A stretch of DNA of 64,000 nt from an uncultured Rhodospirillaceae bacterium. Lineage in GTDB: Bacteria; Pseudomonadota; Alphaproteobacteria; Rhodospirillales; Rhodospirillaceae. Below the pieces are notes generated by a model that saw only the letters and a list, made by a program, of their open reading frames with translations, searched no databases and had not been told where the DNA came from. Position numbers and translations under genes: made by a program. Where the stretch lies: the NCBI GenBank assembly GCA_943787205.1, contig CALSLN010000011.1, positions 36,237 to 100,236 on the forward strand. The letters run 5' to 3'. Below, in pieces: positions 39,801 to 48,935 of this stretch. Every line of letters begins with the position of its first letter. Positions within the stretch are counted from its first letter, which is position 1.

Positions 39801-41378
39801 ATGTCTGCTCCTGCCGTGCGCCGTGCGCTGCTATCCGTTTCCGATAAATCTGGCCTCGTGGACTTTGCGACATTCCTCAATGGTCAAGGGGTAGAGCTGG
39901 TTTCTACTGGCGGCACAGCCAAAGCCATTGCCGATGCCGGGCTTCCTGTTCGCGAAGTCTCCGATCTGACCGGTTTCCCCGAAATGCTCGATGGTCGCGT
40001 GAAAACCCTACATCCAAACGTGCATGGCGGGTTGCTAGGCGTGCGGGGTAACGCAGAACATGAAGCGACAATGGCAGAGCATGGCATCGCGCCGATCGAC
40101 CTCGTGGTCGTGAACCTTTATCCGTTTGAAAAAACGGTCGCCGCTGGAGCCGATTTCGATACTTGTATTGAGAACATCGATATTGGTGGTCCGGCGATGA
40201 TTCGATCTGCGGCTAAAAACCATGCAGGCGTGGCTGTCATCGTTGACCCGCAAGATTACGGCGAAGTCCAGGCCGACATGAGTGCCAATGCGGGTGCTGT
40301 GTCGGATGACCTTTGTACGGTTCTCGCGGCCCGCGCCTTCTCAAGAACGGCTGCTTACGACAGTGCCATTTCCACATGGTTTAGTGATCAATTGGGTGAG
40401 GCCTTTCCACGCTGGATGTCTGTCGCCGGGACTAAGAAACAAGACCTTCGTTATGGTGAAAACCCTCATCAACAGGCTGCCCTTTATCTCTCCGGTGAGA
40501 CTCGTCCTGGCGTTGCGACAGCGGAACAAATTCAGGGTAAAGAACTCAGCTACAACAATATTAACGACACCGACGCAGCGTTTGAATTGGTCGCCGAGTT
40601 TGATCGTCCGGCCGTCGCTATTATCAAACACGCGAACCCGTGTGGCGTCGCCATAGGTGATGACTGCTTGTCTGCTTATGGTAAAGCCCTGGCCTGTGAT
40701 CCAGTATCTGCCTTCGGCGGTATCGTGGCTTTAAATCGCCCACTCGACGAAGCTCTTGCTGGGAAAATTACGGAACTGTTTACGGAAGTCGTTATCGCCC
40801 CCGATGCAGATGATGCGGCCCGGGCCATATTCGCGAAAAAGAAAAACTTACGCCTGTTGCTCACCAAAACGATGCCGGACGTATCCATAACGGCGCGTAT
40901 GGTTAAGCCCGTCGCGGGAGGGTTGTTGGCGCAAACAAAAGATACGGGCCACATCACGGCTGATGATCTTAAAGCGGTAACCAAGGTTGTGCCGACTGCA
41001 GACCAAACCACCGATATGTTGTTCGCCTTCACAATTGCCAAACACGTGAAGTCGAATACCATTGTTTACGCTAAAGATGGTGCGACGGTGGGGATTGGTG
41101 CGGGCCAAATGAGCAGGGTTGATTCAGCTCGCATTGCTGCGGCAAAGGCACTTGATGCTGCGAAAGAAGCGGGCCTTGATACACCGGCAACCGTTGGGTC
41201 TGTTGTGGCATCAGACGCATTCTTCCCGTTCACAGATGGTCTCCTGGCAGCGGTTGAAGCTGGCGCTACGGCGGTCATTCAGCCGGGTGGCTCAATCCGT
41301 GACGATGAAGTGATTGCAGCGGCCGATGAAAAGGGATTGGCGATGGTCTTCACCGGGATGCGTCACTTCCGCCACTAA
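39801..41378 (+). CDS. purH: AICAR transformylase/IMP cyclohydrolase
   Basis: A 525-residue bifunctional enzyme for the last two steps of IMP synthesis. The ATG at 39801 follows GAGG. The N-terminal IMP cyclohydrolase (MGS fold) holds [17 protein letters not shown] and [15 protein letters not shown]. The C-terminal transformylase holds [15 protein letters not shown], the catalytic Lys-His segment [12 protein letters not shown], and the end [23 protein letters not shown]. Length equals the family norm. It is followed by a convergent transporter gene. Confidence 0.97.
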   Translation: MSAPAVRRALLSVSDKSGLVDFATFLNGQGVELVSTGGTAKAIADAGLPVREVSDLTGFPEMLDGRVKTLHPNVHGGLLGVRGNAEHEATMAEHGIAPIDLVVVNLYPFEKTVAAGADFDTCIENIDIGGPAMIRSAAKNHAGVAVIVDPQDYGEVQADMSANAGAVSDDLCTVLAARAFSRTAAYDSAISTWFSDQLGEAFPRWMSVAGTKKQDLRYGENPHQQAALYLSGETRPGVATAEQIQGKELSYNNINDTDAAFELVAEFDRPAVAIIKHANPCGVAIGDDCLSAYGKALACDPVSAFGGIVALNRPLDEALAGKITELFTEVVIAPDADDAARAIFAKKKNLRLLLTKTMPDVSITARMVKPVAGGLLAQTKDTGHITADDLKAVTKVVPTADQTTDMLFAFTIAKHVKSNTIVYAKDGATVGIGAGQMSRVDSARIAAAKALDAAKEAGLDTPATVGSVVASDAFFPFTDGLLAAVEAGATAVIQPGGSIRDDEVIAAADEKGLAMVFTGMRHFRH

Positions 41379-41399
41379 TCGATGGCAGAGATTAATGAG

Positions 41400-42683
41400 T
41401 TACGATTTCTGGCTGGGATCTTTGACGGCTTGCAGCAAGTAAAGACCGACAACTAAAAATACTAAAATACTGGCCATGCCGACGCGTTGACTTCCAGCCA
41501 TGACAGTAAAGGCCCCGACGGCGAAGGGGCCCATGAAACTTGTGATTTTTCCCGAGACCGCGAACAGTCCGAACATCTCCCCGCGTAATTCTGCTGGGGC
41601 GAGGCGCGCCATAAACGTCCGGCTAGCCGCCTGCACTGGCCCGACAAATGTACTCATAAGTAGGGCACTGACCCAAAACTGAGGAATCGTTTGCGCTAAG
41701 AGAACGGCAATTGATGACAGTGTTAGGGCCGACAAACTGATTGTAAGCGCTTGCTTTGACCCAATCCGGTCATCAATCCAGCCAAAGGCGGCCGCACCTA
41801 ACCCTGCTGTTACGTTCAGTGCAATTCCAAGGACAATGATATCTTCTAGAGACATTCCGAATGTCCCTGCGGCAAACACCCCTCCAAACGCAAACAATGT
41901 GTTTACCCCGTCGGTATAGATCATGCGTGCAATTAGAAAACGGAAGCAATTGGCATGCTGTCTGGCGTTGCGGATTGTCGTTATGAGAGTGTGAATTCCC
42001 GTTTTAACAGCGGCACCCAAGGGTACCGCTGTTCTCGGTGTGTCTGGTGTGAACGCAAACAACGGCCACGTAAACAAAGCGATCCACCCAGCGGTAAAGA
42101 GGGCGGTCGCCCGAACGTGTTCGGCGTTGTCGGTATCAAGATTAAATGGTGCCGGATCTGCTTGAATAAAGATGACAAGCACAACGACAAGGCAGAGCAA
42201 GCCACCGCCATATCCAAGGCCCCAGGCAAAGCCCGAAAGCCGTCCAATACGATCTGGGGTCGTTAAGTCGGGCAACATAGAATTGTAGAACACTAAGCCC
42301 ACTTCAAATCCAACGAGCCCGACGATCACGGCAATCATCGCAAATGGAATTGAACTGGGCCCCGGTGAGGCAAACCAAAGGGTTGCCGTGGCCGCAATGC
42401 ACAGAATCGTAAAGAACAATAACCAAGGTTTTCGTCGCCCAGTTTGATCGGCAATCGCGCCACAGATTGGGCTCAGTATCGCGATCATCACGCCAGCGAG
42501 TCCGGTTGCCGTTCCCCACAGAGCGGTTCCTGTTTCAGCATTATCAGCGATGGCCTGGGTGAAATATGTAGCGAAGACAAAGGTTAGAATCACTGTGGCA
42601 AAGGATGAATTCCCAAAGTCAAAGAGGGCCCAAGACCAGAGTCCCTTGCGCCCAACAGGCACTGACCTGGCCGGGCTATTCAT
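41400..42683 (-). CDS. UMF1-family MFS transporter
   Basis: A 427-residue membrane protein with about 12 helices. The start at ATG 42683 overlaps the TGA of the upstream oxidoreductase gene as ATGA, so it is translationally coupled; the frame extends to 42704 without a better start. WSWALFDFGNSSFATVILTFVFATYF is the diagnostic opening of the UMF1 (DUF894, Atg22-like) family. GLGYGGGLLCL and PAELRGEMFGLFAVSGKITSF are also family-typical. The substrate is unknown. Coupling to a nucleotide-sugar oxidoreductase gene may reflect operon order only. Confidence 0.88.
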   Translation of the reverse strand: MNSPARSVPVGRKGLWSWALFDFGNSSFATVILTFVFATYFTQAIADNAETGTALWGTATGLAGVMIAILSPICGAIADQTGRRKPWLLFFTILCIAATATLWFASPGPSSIPFAMIAVIVGLVGFEVGLVFYNSMLPDLTTPDRIGRLSGFAWGLGYGGGLLCLVVVLVIFIQADPAPFNLDTDNAEHVRATALFTAGWIALFTWPLFAFTPDTPRTAVPLGAAVKTGIHTLITTIRNARQHANCFRFLIARMIYTDGVNTLFAFGGVFAAGTFGMSLEDIIVLGIALNVTAGLGAAAFGWIDDRIGSKQALTISLSALTLSSIAVLLAQTIPQFWVSALLMSTFVGPVQAASRTFMARLAPAELRGEMFGLFAVSGKITSFMGPFAVGAFTVMAGSQRVGMASILVFLVVGLYLLQAVKDPSQKS

Positions 42684-43603
42684 AGAAGTCCGGCTTTTCG
42701 GCATATGTCGTTAGCCAGTTCAAGAGCGGCCAAGCCGTCTTCCCCTGTGGCAACGATCGAAGCTTGGCCCTGACAAGTCGCGGCAAAGGACTTCAATTGA
42801 GCACGCAATGGATCTTGAATTTCTACAGGGAGAGGTGCCGCCGATCCGTTCACCAACCGAGTCACGGTCTTTTCGGTGAAGTCGACATGCAGCGAAGACA
42901 GGGTTGTTTCGACGACCAGTCCACGGTCCTGCTCTGTTGCAACTCGGCTGACGTCAAAACTGGCAACAACACCTGACGCCAAAATGAGTCTCGCAGTTAC
43001 TTGATCATCCGTTGCGTCTTGCTCTGTGTCTATCGTTACCACGGTACCGAGCTTGAGCGTGTTGAAGAGATCTAGGTCGTGGATCATTAGATCAAGGACG
43101 GCGTCGGTGTCATAGGTGCGATCGGCTTTGAGGTTGATGCGGCGTGCGGAGAGACTTGTAATTTTTGCTCCGTCTTTAAGGTCATTCTCTATGGCCTGAA
43201 CCAATGCTGAAATCGCGGGGTTGAAGCGTTCCACATGACCTATGCCCAGGCTGGCCTGACCTATTGTCGCGGACTCAATCATTGCCCGCGCCTCGTCGTC
43301 CGTCGCGGCAATTGGTTTTTCAACAAGACAGGACACGCCAGATTTCAACAAAGGGAGGGCACAGTCTGCGTGAAAGAGCGTTGGGGCGGCGATGACGGCC
43401 AAGTCGGCGTGGTGAACCAAAGCATCCAGCTGATCGATTGGCTGGGCGCCTGTTTCTGCTGCAACGGTCCTAGCTAAGTCGGTGTCTTGGTCAAAAACGG
43501 CAACCAAGTTTACATCGGAAACGTCCATGCATGCACGGACGTGATGCATCCCCATCCGTCCGAGCCCGATTACTACCGCTCGCAACGTCTCGTGATTTGG
43601 CAT
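42680..43603 (-). CDS. Gfo/Idh/MocA oxidoreductase, possible UDP-GlcNAc 3-dehydrogenase (GnnA-like)
   Basis: A 307-residue NAD-dependent oxidoreductase. The NAD fold opens RAVVIGLGRMGMHHVRA; the catalytic region is CLVEKPIAATDDEA (EKP Lys), GIGHVERFNPAISALVQAI, and the His in MIHDLDLFNTL. The GHVERFNP motif is typical of WlbA/GnnA-type enzymes that oxidise C3 of UDP-GlcNAc derivatives. The next upstream gene is a DegT aminotransferase and beyond it lies an MsbA-type exporter, which together suggest the GnnA/GnnB route to UDP-GlcNAc3N for diamino lipid A (inference). Confidence 0.8.
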   Translation of the reverse strand: MPNHETLRAVVIGLGRMGMHHVRACMDVSDVNLVAVFDQDTDLARTVAAETGAQPIDQLDALVHHADLAVIAAPTLFHADCALPLLKSGVSCLVEKPIAATDDEARAMIESATIGQASLGIGHVERFNPAISALVQAIENDLKDGAKITSLSARRINLKADRTYDTDAVLDLMIHDLDLFNTLKLGTVVTIDTEQDATDDQVTARLILASGVVASFDVSRVATEQDRGLVVETTLSSLHVDFTEKTVTRLVNGSAAPLPVEIQDPLRAQLKSFAATCQGQASIVATGEDGLAALELANDICRKAGLL

Positions 43604-43615
43604 TGTTTTGCAACC

Positions 43616-44752
43616 TTAACTCAGTGCGGTGCGGACTGCGGCGATAACGCGACCTTGTGCATCCGGTTCGAGGTAGGGGTGCATAGGAAGGCTTACGACA
43701 CTTTTGGACAGCATCTCAGTAATTGGAAGACCATTCCCTGCTACTGGAAAGTCCTGATAGGGCGCTTGGCTATGAAGCGGCAGCGGATAGAACAGGGCAG
43801 TTGGTATATTTTCGCTCGAGAGAGATTCTCTGATTGTGTCACGTTGGTCTGAGACCAATGTGTATTGCGCCCAGACGGATGTTGCGTCATCGATGACTCG
43901 CGGCGTTTGAACAATATCAGATAAGCCATCGTTGTATCGCTGGGCGACAACGGTTCTCCTCGCGCATTCATCGTCAAATATTTTTAATTTCTCAAGCAAC
44001 ACGGCAGCCTGAATGGAATCAAACCTTGCCGTGAGACCAAGGCATTGTGCTTCAGTACTGCCTCCGCCATTGCCATGGACACGAACACGCTTCATTTGCT
44101 CGTAGAGCTCTGAGTCGTCTGTGAAAACGGCACCACCATCGCCATAGCAGGAGAGCGGCTTGGAGGGATAAAAACTGGTGCCGGTCACACGGCCAAATTT
44201 TCCGATCGGCACCCCCTTATACGTGGCGCCAAAACTCTGAGCCCCGTCGTCCAAGATCCATAGGCCGTGTTCATCGGCAATCTCGCGGATCGCGTCGAAA
44301 TCTACGGGTTGCCCAAAGAGGTCAACTGTCATGATGGCCCGTGTAGCAACGCCAGCCCGCTCAGCTGCGATCAGTCCTTGCCGAACGCTGTCCGGGTTCA
44401 TGTTGAACGTATTCTTATCAACATCAACGAAGATTGGTGTGGCGCCGCGCAGAGCCACGACCTCTGCTGAAGATGTAAAAGTAAAAGAGGGAACCAGAAC
44501 TCCGTCGCCTGGCCCGATGCCGGCGGCCATTAAGGGGAGAATCAAGGCATCCGTACCGCTGGCACAGGAGAGACAATGAGCTGCGCCTGTGCGTTCTGCC
44601 AATTCTCGTTCAACCTCAGCGACTTCAGGCCCCATAATGAAAGCGCCGTGGTCGAGAACACGTCCGATAGCATCATCAATCTGGTCTGAAATTCTGGCCC
44701 GTTGGGCTTGCAGGTCGATAAATGGCAGGGGCGAAGACGCGGTATCGCGCAT
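43616..44752 (-). CDS. DegT/DnrJ/EryC1 PLP aminotransferase, possible GnnB
   Basis: A 378-residue sugar aminotransferase starting at ATG 44752 (MRDTASSPLPFIDLQAQRAR); an upstream extension to 44827 is unlikely. The PLP Lys lies in TGTSFYPSKPLSCYGDGGAV, with SCASGTDALILPLMAAGIG and FVPSFTF-type VPSFTFTSSAEVVALRGATP as family marks, and LDDGAQSFGATY for the cofactor Asp. The opening resembles GnnB/WbpE/WlbC enzymes, which transaminate 3-keto sugars. It precedes the Gfo/Idh gene by 12 bases and should use its product. An alternative is a PglE-like 4-aminotransferase serving the PglD/PglF pair 6 kb away. Confidence 0.85.
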   Translation of the reverse strand: MRDTASSPLPFIDLQAQRARISDQIDDAIGRVLDHGAFIMGPEVAEVERELAERTGAAHCLSCASGTDALILPLMAAGIGPGDGVLVPSFTFTSSAEVVALRGATPIFVDVDKNTFNMNPDSVRQGLIAAERAGVATRAIMTVDLFGQPVDFDAIREIADEHGLWILDDGAQSFGATYKGVPIGKFGRVTGTSFYPSKPLSCYGDGGAVFTDDSELYEQMKRVRVHGNGGGSTEAQCLGLTARFDSIQAAVLLEKLKIFDDECARRTVVAQRYNDGLSDIVQTPRVIDDATSVWAQYTLVSDQRDTIRESLSSENIPTALFYPLPLHSQAPYQDFPVAGNGLPITEMLSKSVVSLPMHPYLEPDAQGRVIAAVRTALS

Positions 44753-44937
44753 GTTGTAAAGCACCTTATTACGGGCAGGGAAGATGACCCGGGACAACAC
44801 GCCATCGGATCGTTTAATAACGGGCACAACCTACAACCAAGGCCTGACTCTTGTAAATGTGAGGTTGAGTAAATCGAGGGACTGATTGGCTGCTCTGGAC
44901 AAGACAGAGTCTGAGCTTTTAACTGCGCGATAACGCT

Positions 44938-46719
44938 ATGTCAAAAATTGAAAAACATTCTCAATCTGGCCCGCTTCTTAGACGTTTGGTCCGCGAAGCT
45001 GTGGCGCCCTATGGGTCCCGCGTCGCGCTTGCCGTCGTCTTTATGGTGCTGGTGGCGGCGACAACAGCGGCTTTGGCCTGGCTTATGGATCCGGTCGTTA
45101 ACCGTGTCTTCGTGGAGCGCCGCAGTGATCTACTCTGGTCTGTTGGCGGCGCCGTCTTTGCGGCATTTACGATCAAAGGAATGGCTACCTATGCGCAGAC
45201 CGTCTTGATGACGGGGGTCGGCCAAAGTGTCCTGATGGATATGCAAAACCGATTATTCCGTCACCTGATGCATCAAGATTTAGCGTTTTTTCAACGCCAG
45301 AGCACGGGTGGGCTGATGTCTCGGTTTACGACAGACATCGGTATGATGCGCCAAGCGGTCTCGACCGCTTTGACCGGCCTGGGTAAAGACAGCCTGTCGG
45401 TCATTTTTCTCGTCGGAGTTATGTTTTATCAAGACTGGCTTCTTGCGACGGTTGCTTTCGTTGTCTTTCCAGCGACAGTTATTCCCATCACCCGGTTAGG
45501 GCGAAGGCTTCGCCGGGTCACGGCGGATACGCAAATGCAGACCGGTGGACTAATGACGGTATTGCAACAAACGTTCACGGGGATGCGATTGATTAAGTCC
45601 TATCGCATGGAAGAGTACGAGACCAATCGCGCTGCAGAGATGACCCGATCCGTGCGGGACCTTGTGATGCGAGCTGAACGGGTGAAAGCTCTTTCGAGCC
45701 CGTTGATGGAAACCATCGGCGGTGTCGCGGTGACGATTGTTATCGTCTATGGCGGCTGGCGCGTGATTCAAGACACCACTACGCCGGGAGCATTTTTCTC
45801 GTTCATCACTGCGCTCTTGATGGCGTACCGCCCAATGAAAGCGCTTGCGAACTTAAATGCGCAAATTCAAGAAGGCCTTGCGGGAGCTGAACGACTTTTC
45901 GCAATTCTTGATGAGCAACCAGCGCTCAAAGAGTCGGGTGATGCGAAGGCTTTGTCAGTTGTCGGCGGGGGCATCAAATTTGACCGTGTCTCCTTCGCGT
46001 ATGGTGATGGCAAAGTTGCCCTGAAAGAAATTTCATTTGAGGCTGAGTCTGGCAAAACAACGGCTCTCGTTGGGCCGTCGGGCTCGGGTAAGACAACACT
46101 CCTCAATTTAGTCCCACGGTTTTTTGACCCTGATTCAGGACATGTCAGTATTGATTCCCAGAATTTGCAGACTGTCACATTTGAATCATTGCGATCTTCC
46201 ATTGCGTTGGTGTCGCAGGATGTCGTCTTGTTTGATGACACGGTGCGCGCCAATATTCGGTTTGGTCGACCGACAGCGACAGATGATGACGTCAGCGTTG
46301 CTGCTCGGGCTGCCGGCGCGGAAAACTTTATTCTTGAAATGCCGCTAGGCTACGACACTCTTGTTGGAGAACGTGGCGAAACGTTGTCAGGCGGCCAACG
46401 GCAACGCATCGCGATTGCCAGGGCGTTTCTAAAAGACGCACCAATCTTATTGTTAGATGAGGCAACCAGCGCCCTTGATGCAGAAACTGAAAAACAGATT
46501 CAAGGGGCAATGGATGTGCTTCGTAAGGGTCGGACAACTGTCGTCATCGCGCATCGCTTAGCCACGGTTCAGCATGCAGATTGTATCCATGTGATTGTTG
46601 ATGGCCAGGTTGTGGAGAGCGGAACACATGTCGAGCTTTCTAGTGCCAAGGGGCCGTATTCAAGACTTAGCGCACTTCAATTCACGAGCCAGGACAGCGA
46701 AGTGACAAAGTTAATCTAG
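44938..46719 (+). CDS. MsbA-type lipid A/glycolipid ABC exporter
   Basis: A 593-residue half-transporter with an N-terminal ABC transmembrane domain (about residues 25-315, six helices) and a C-terminal ATPase: Walker A LVGPSGSGKTTLLNLVPRFF, signature LSGGQRQRIAIARAFL, Walker B PILLLDEATSALDAE, H-loop IAHRLAT. MDPVVNRVF and the overall layout fit MsbA, which flips lipid A-core across the inner membrane. It is divergent from the GnnA/GnnB-like genes, so lipid A is a likely cargo (inference). Its stop overlaps the end of the convergent GT41 gene by 4 bases. Confidence 0.88.
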   Translation: MSKIEKHSQSGPLLRRLVREAVAPYGSRVALAVVFMVLVAATTAALAWLMDPVVNRVFVERRSDLLWSVGGAVFAAFTIKGMATYAQTVLMTGVGQSVLMDMQNRLFRHLMHQDLAFFQRQSTGGLMSRFTTDIGMMRQAVSTALTGLGKDSLSVIFLVGVMFYQDWLLATVAFVVFPATVIPITRLGRRLRRVTADTQMQTGGLMTVLQQTFTGMRLIKSYRMEEYETNRAAEMTRSVRDLVMRAERVKALSSPLMETIGGVAVTIVIVYGGWRVIQDTTTPGAFFSFITALLMAYRPMKALANLNAQIQEGLAGAERLFAILDEQPALKESGDAKALSVVGGGIKFDRVSFAYGDGKVALKEISFEAESGKTTALVGPSGSGKTTLLNLVPRFFDPDSGHVSIDSQNLQTVTFESLRSSIALVSQDVVLFDDTVRANIRFGRPTATDDDVSVAARAAGAENFILEMPLGYDTLVGERGETLSGGQRQRIAIARAFLKDAPILLLDEATSALDAETEKQIQGAMDVLRKGRTTVVIAHRLATVQHADCIHVIVDGQVVESGTHVELSSAKGPYSRLSALQFTSQDSEVTKLI

Positions 46720-48852
46720 CGGCTTTCTAGAATAAGTCGTTCAAAGATATCTGAGATTTCATCAATCGCGGATGAGTCACTAAATAATTTCGGTGAGTTG
46801 ATTTTAATTTTCTTACGCACAGATGCTCTGAAATCCTGATCGTGAACTAAACGGTACGACGTTTCGACATATGAGTCTGCGCTATCAACGATACAATTTG
46901 TGACCCCCATTTTTTTATAGAACGCGAGTGTGTGGCGGCCTCGCATGAACGCTCCTGGCCAGTGCACGATCGGTGTCCCCGCGGCTAGGCTTTCTAGGCT
47001 TGTTTTGCCCCCAGCCCATTGCGGTATGTCGAGCAAAACGTCGGCACTCCCTAAGAGGTTTATGAACTCGGCCGTTGGGACGCGGGGCAGGATTTTGACA
47101 CGGTCTATATTGTGACCAACGCTTGCCTTTAGACGATCAAGAAAAATTTCGTCCGCAAGCGTCCGGATGCTAAGGAAATAAATTCTCGCCTCTAAGTCTT
47201 TATTCAATATTCCGGCAATAATCTGATCGAAATTCGGATGAATTTTATAGAGGCTCTGAGCGCACAGATAGGCTGGCCGCCCCTTTTCCATTCCAAACGA
47301 TGAGCGATTATTCGTAGATGCTTTTGGCGTGGGTTTTTCCATACAGATGGACAACCCCTCTGTTTGAATGAGTTGCTCTGTATAGTGCTCAGTCGCATTC
47401 TCTGGCTCCATCCCTGCAACAGATAAGAATACATCTACATTCGGAATTCCGCTGGTTACCGGATGCCCCCCAGCCCATCACCTGCACAGGAGCGGACCTT
47501 GCGAACGCTAAGAAATAGACAAGATCTTCCATCCCAATTTCTGGGAAATAGATCAGGTCTGCTTCGATGCTGGCGATCTTGTCGCGGGCTTTTTCAAGGT
47601 CGTCAGGCAGGTCGATCACTTGATCCGCCATCTTTTCTAAAACCGGGGCAAGGGGGTCGTCCACGGGCAAAATGGGGCAACGCAAAAGGACAACTTCAAA
47701 CCTCTGGCGATCAAGATGCTCGATCAGCCCACGGCAAAGGTGCCCTACGGTGTGATTACGCAGGAAACTAGAAACAATTCCAATTTTGTAAGTTTGGTGT
47801 GGTGGCGCGGCGTCTATATGGGGGGCGCTTGCTGCGAGGGCCGGGCAACATTCTAAATAGAATGCAGCGATGCGTTGCTGGAGATCTCTGTCATTCTCGC
47901 CCTGGTAAGCAAGATAAAAATTTGTAAACCCACCGGAGCGATATGGATCTGCCACCGGTCCGCGTGGAAGAGTATCAAGTGCGTTTGATATGTCTTCTCG
48001 GTTCTCGCCAATCTCTAATTCGGTTTGGCTAATAACAGGTAATATTAAGGCGCTCTTGAGTCCTAAGAGCGTTCGAAAATCTGATGCAACATCTAGCGCC
48101 GCGACACGTAGATAATACGCCTTTGCTATCGCGGCGCGACCAAGCTTTTCTTCAGTTTCCGCTAGAAAATAAAGCGCTTGTGGGTGGTCGGGAGATTTTT
48201 CTAAGGCTGATAAAAATAGGTTACGGGCATGCGATAATTTACGTGTCGCAAGATAAGCTTGGCCTAAGGAGAGTTGTATAGAGAAATTCTCGGGGTCGAG
48301 CCTCATAGCTCTCTCGCCTGATTGCGTCGCAGAACGGGGCTGCCCCATTATTAGGCGCGCTTCTGTGAGAAGCCGCAACGTTTCGGCATGTTTTGGGCGC
48401 AAGCTGGCTGCTTTGGCTAACCAAGCTTCTGCTTCTTCAACTCTGTCAGTCGACAACAAAAGCCGTCCGCAATTCATTGCGGCGGCGGCGTGACCGGGGT
48501 CGATCTCGAAAACACGCCCAAAAGCCGAAATGGATTCCATGATTTGACCAGACCGTCCGTAGGCGGCGCCAAGTGTATTTAAAATATTGAGGTTTAGCGT
48601 GTCCAAGTTATGCGCTTTGGTTAGTGCAATTATGGCTTGTTCGTCGTTGCCGTTTTGATAATGAGCGGTGCCAAGCTTGAACGCGATTGCTGAGGAAAGC
48701 GGTGACAGTTGATGTGCATTCTCGAAACATATCGCTGCGTCGCTATACGCCCGATTAGCGAGCAATATGTCCCCGTTTCGCACATGTTCGGTTGCATGCG
48801 CGCCATCCGTATTTATGGGATTGTTAGATGTTGTATTTGATGTTTTTGACAT
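46716..48852 (-). CDS. TPR-containing GT41 glycosyltransferase (frameshift in a C6 run)
   Basis: Two frames (48852 to about 47468, and 47468 to 46716) form one protein of about 711 residues. The N-terminal 270 residues hold TPR units (AYSDAAICFENAHQLSPLSSAIAF, AAYGRSGQIMESISAFGRVF...). The catalytic part reads VQVMGWG, then after correcting CCCCCC (47466-47471) to five bases, HPVTSGIPNVDVFLSVAGMEPE, the exact OGT-family HP-x-TSG loop. The nucleotide-binding end VLLDIPQWAGGKTSLESLAAGTP follows. It is divergent from a second TPR-GT41 gene across 83 bases. Donor and acceptor unknown; the acceptor is likely a protein. Confidence 0.85.
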
Positions 48853-48935
48853 GCTTCGAAGAAAAAAAGTGCAAATGAGATTGTCTAAGGACCTTATAGC
48901 ATTGCTGCCCCGGTGGAACCGTATAGGTTAGGGCT

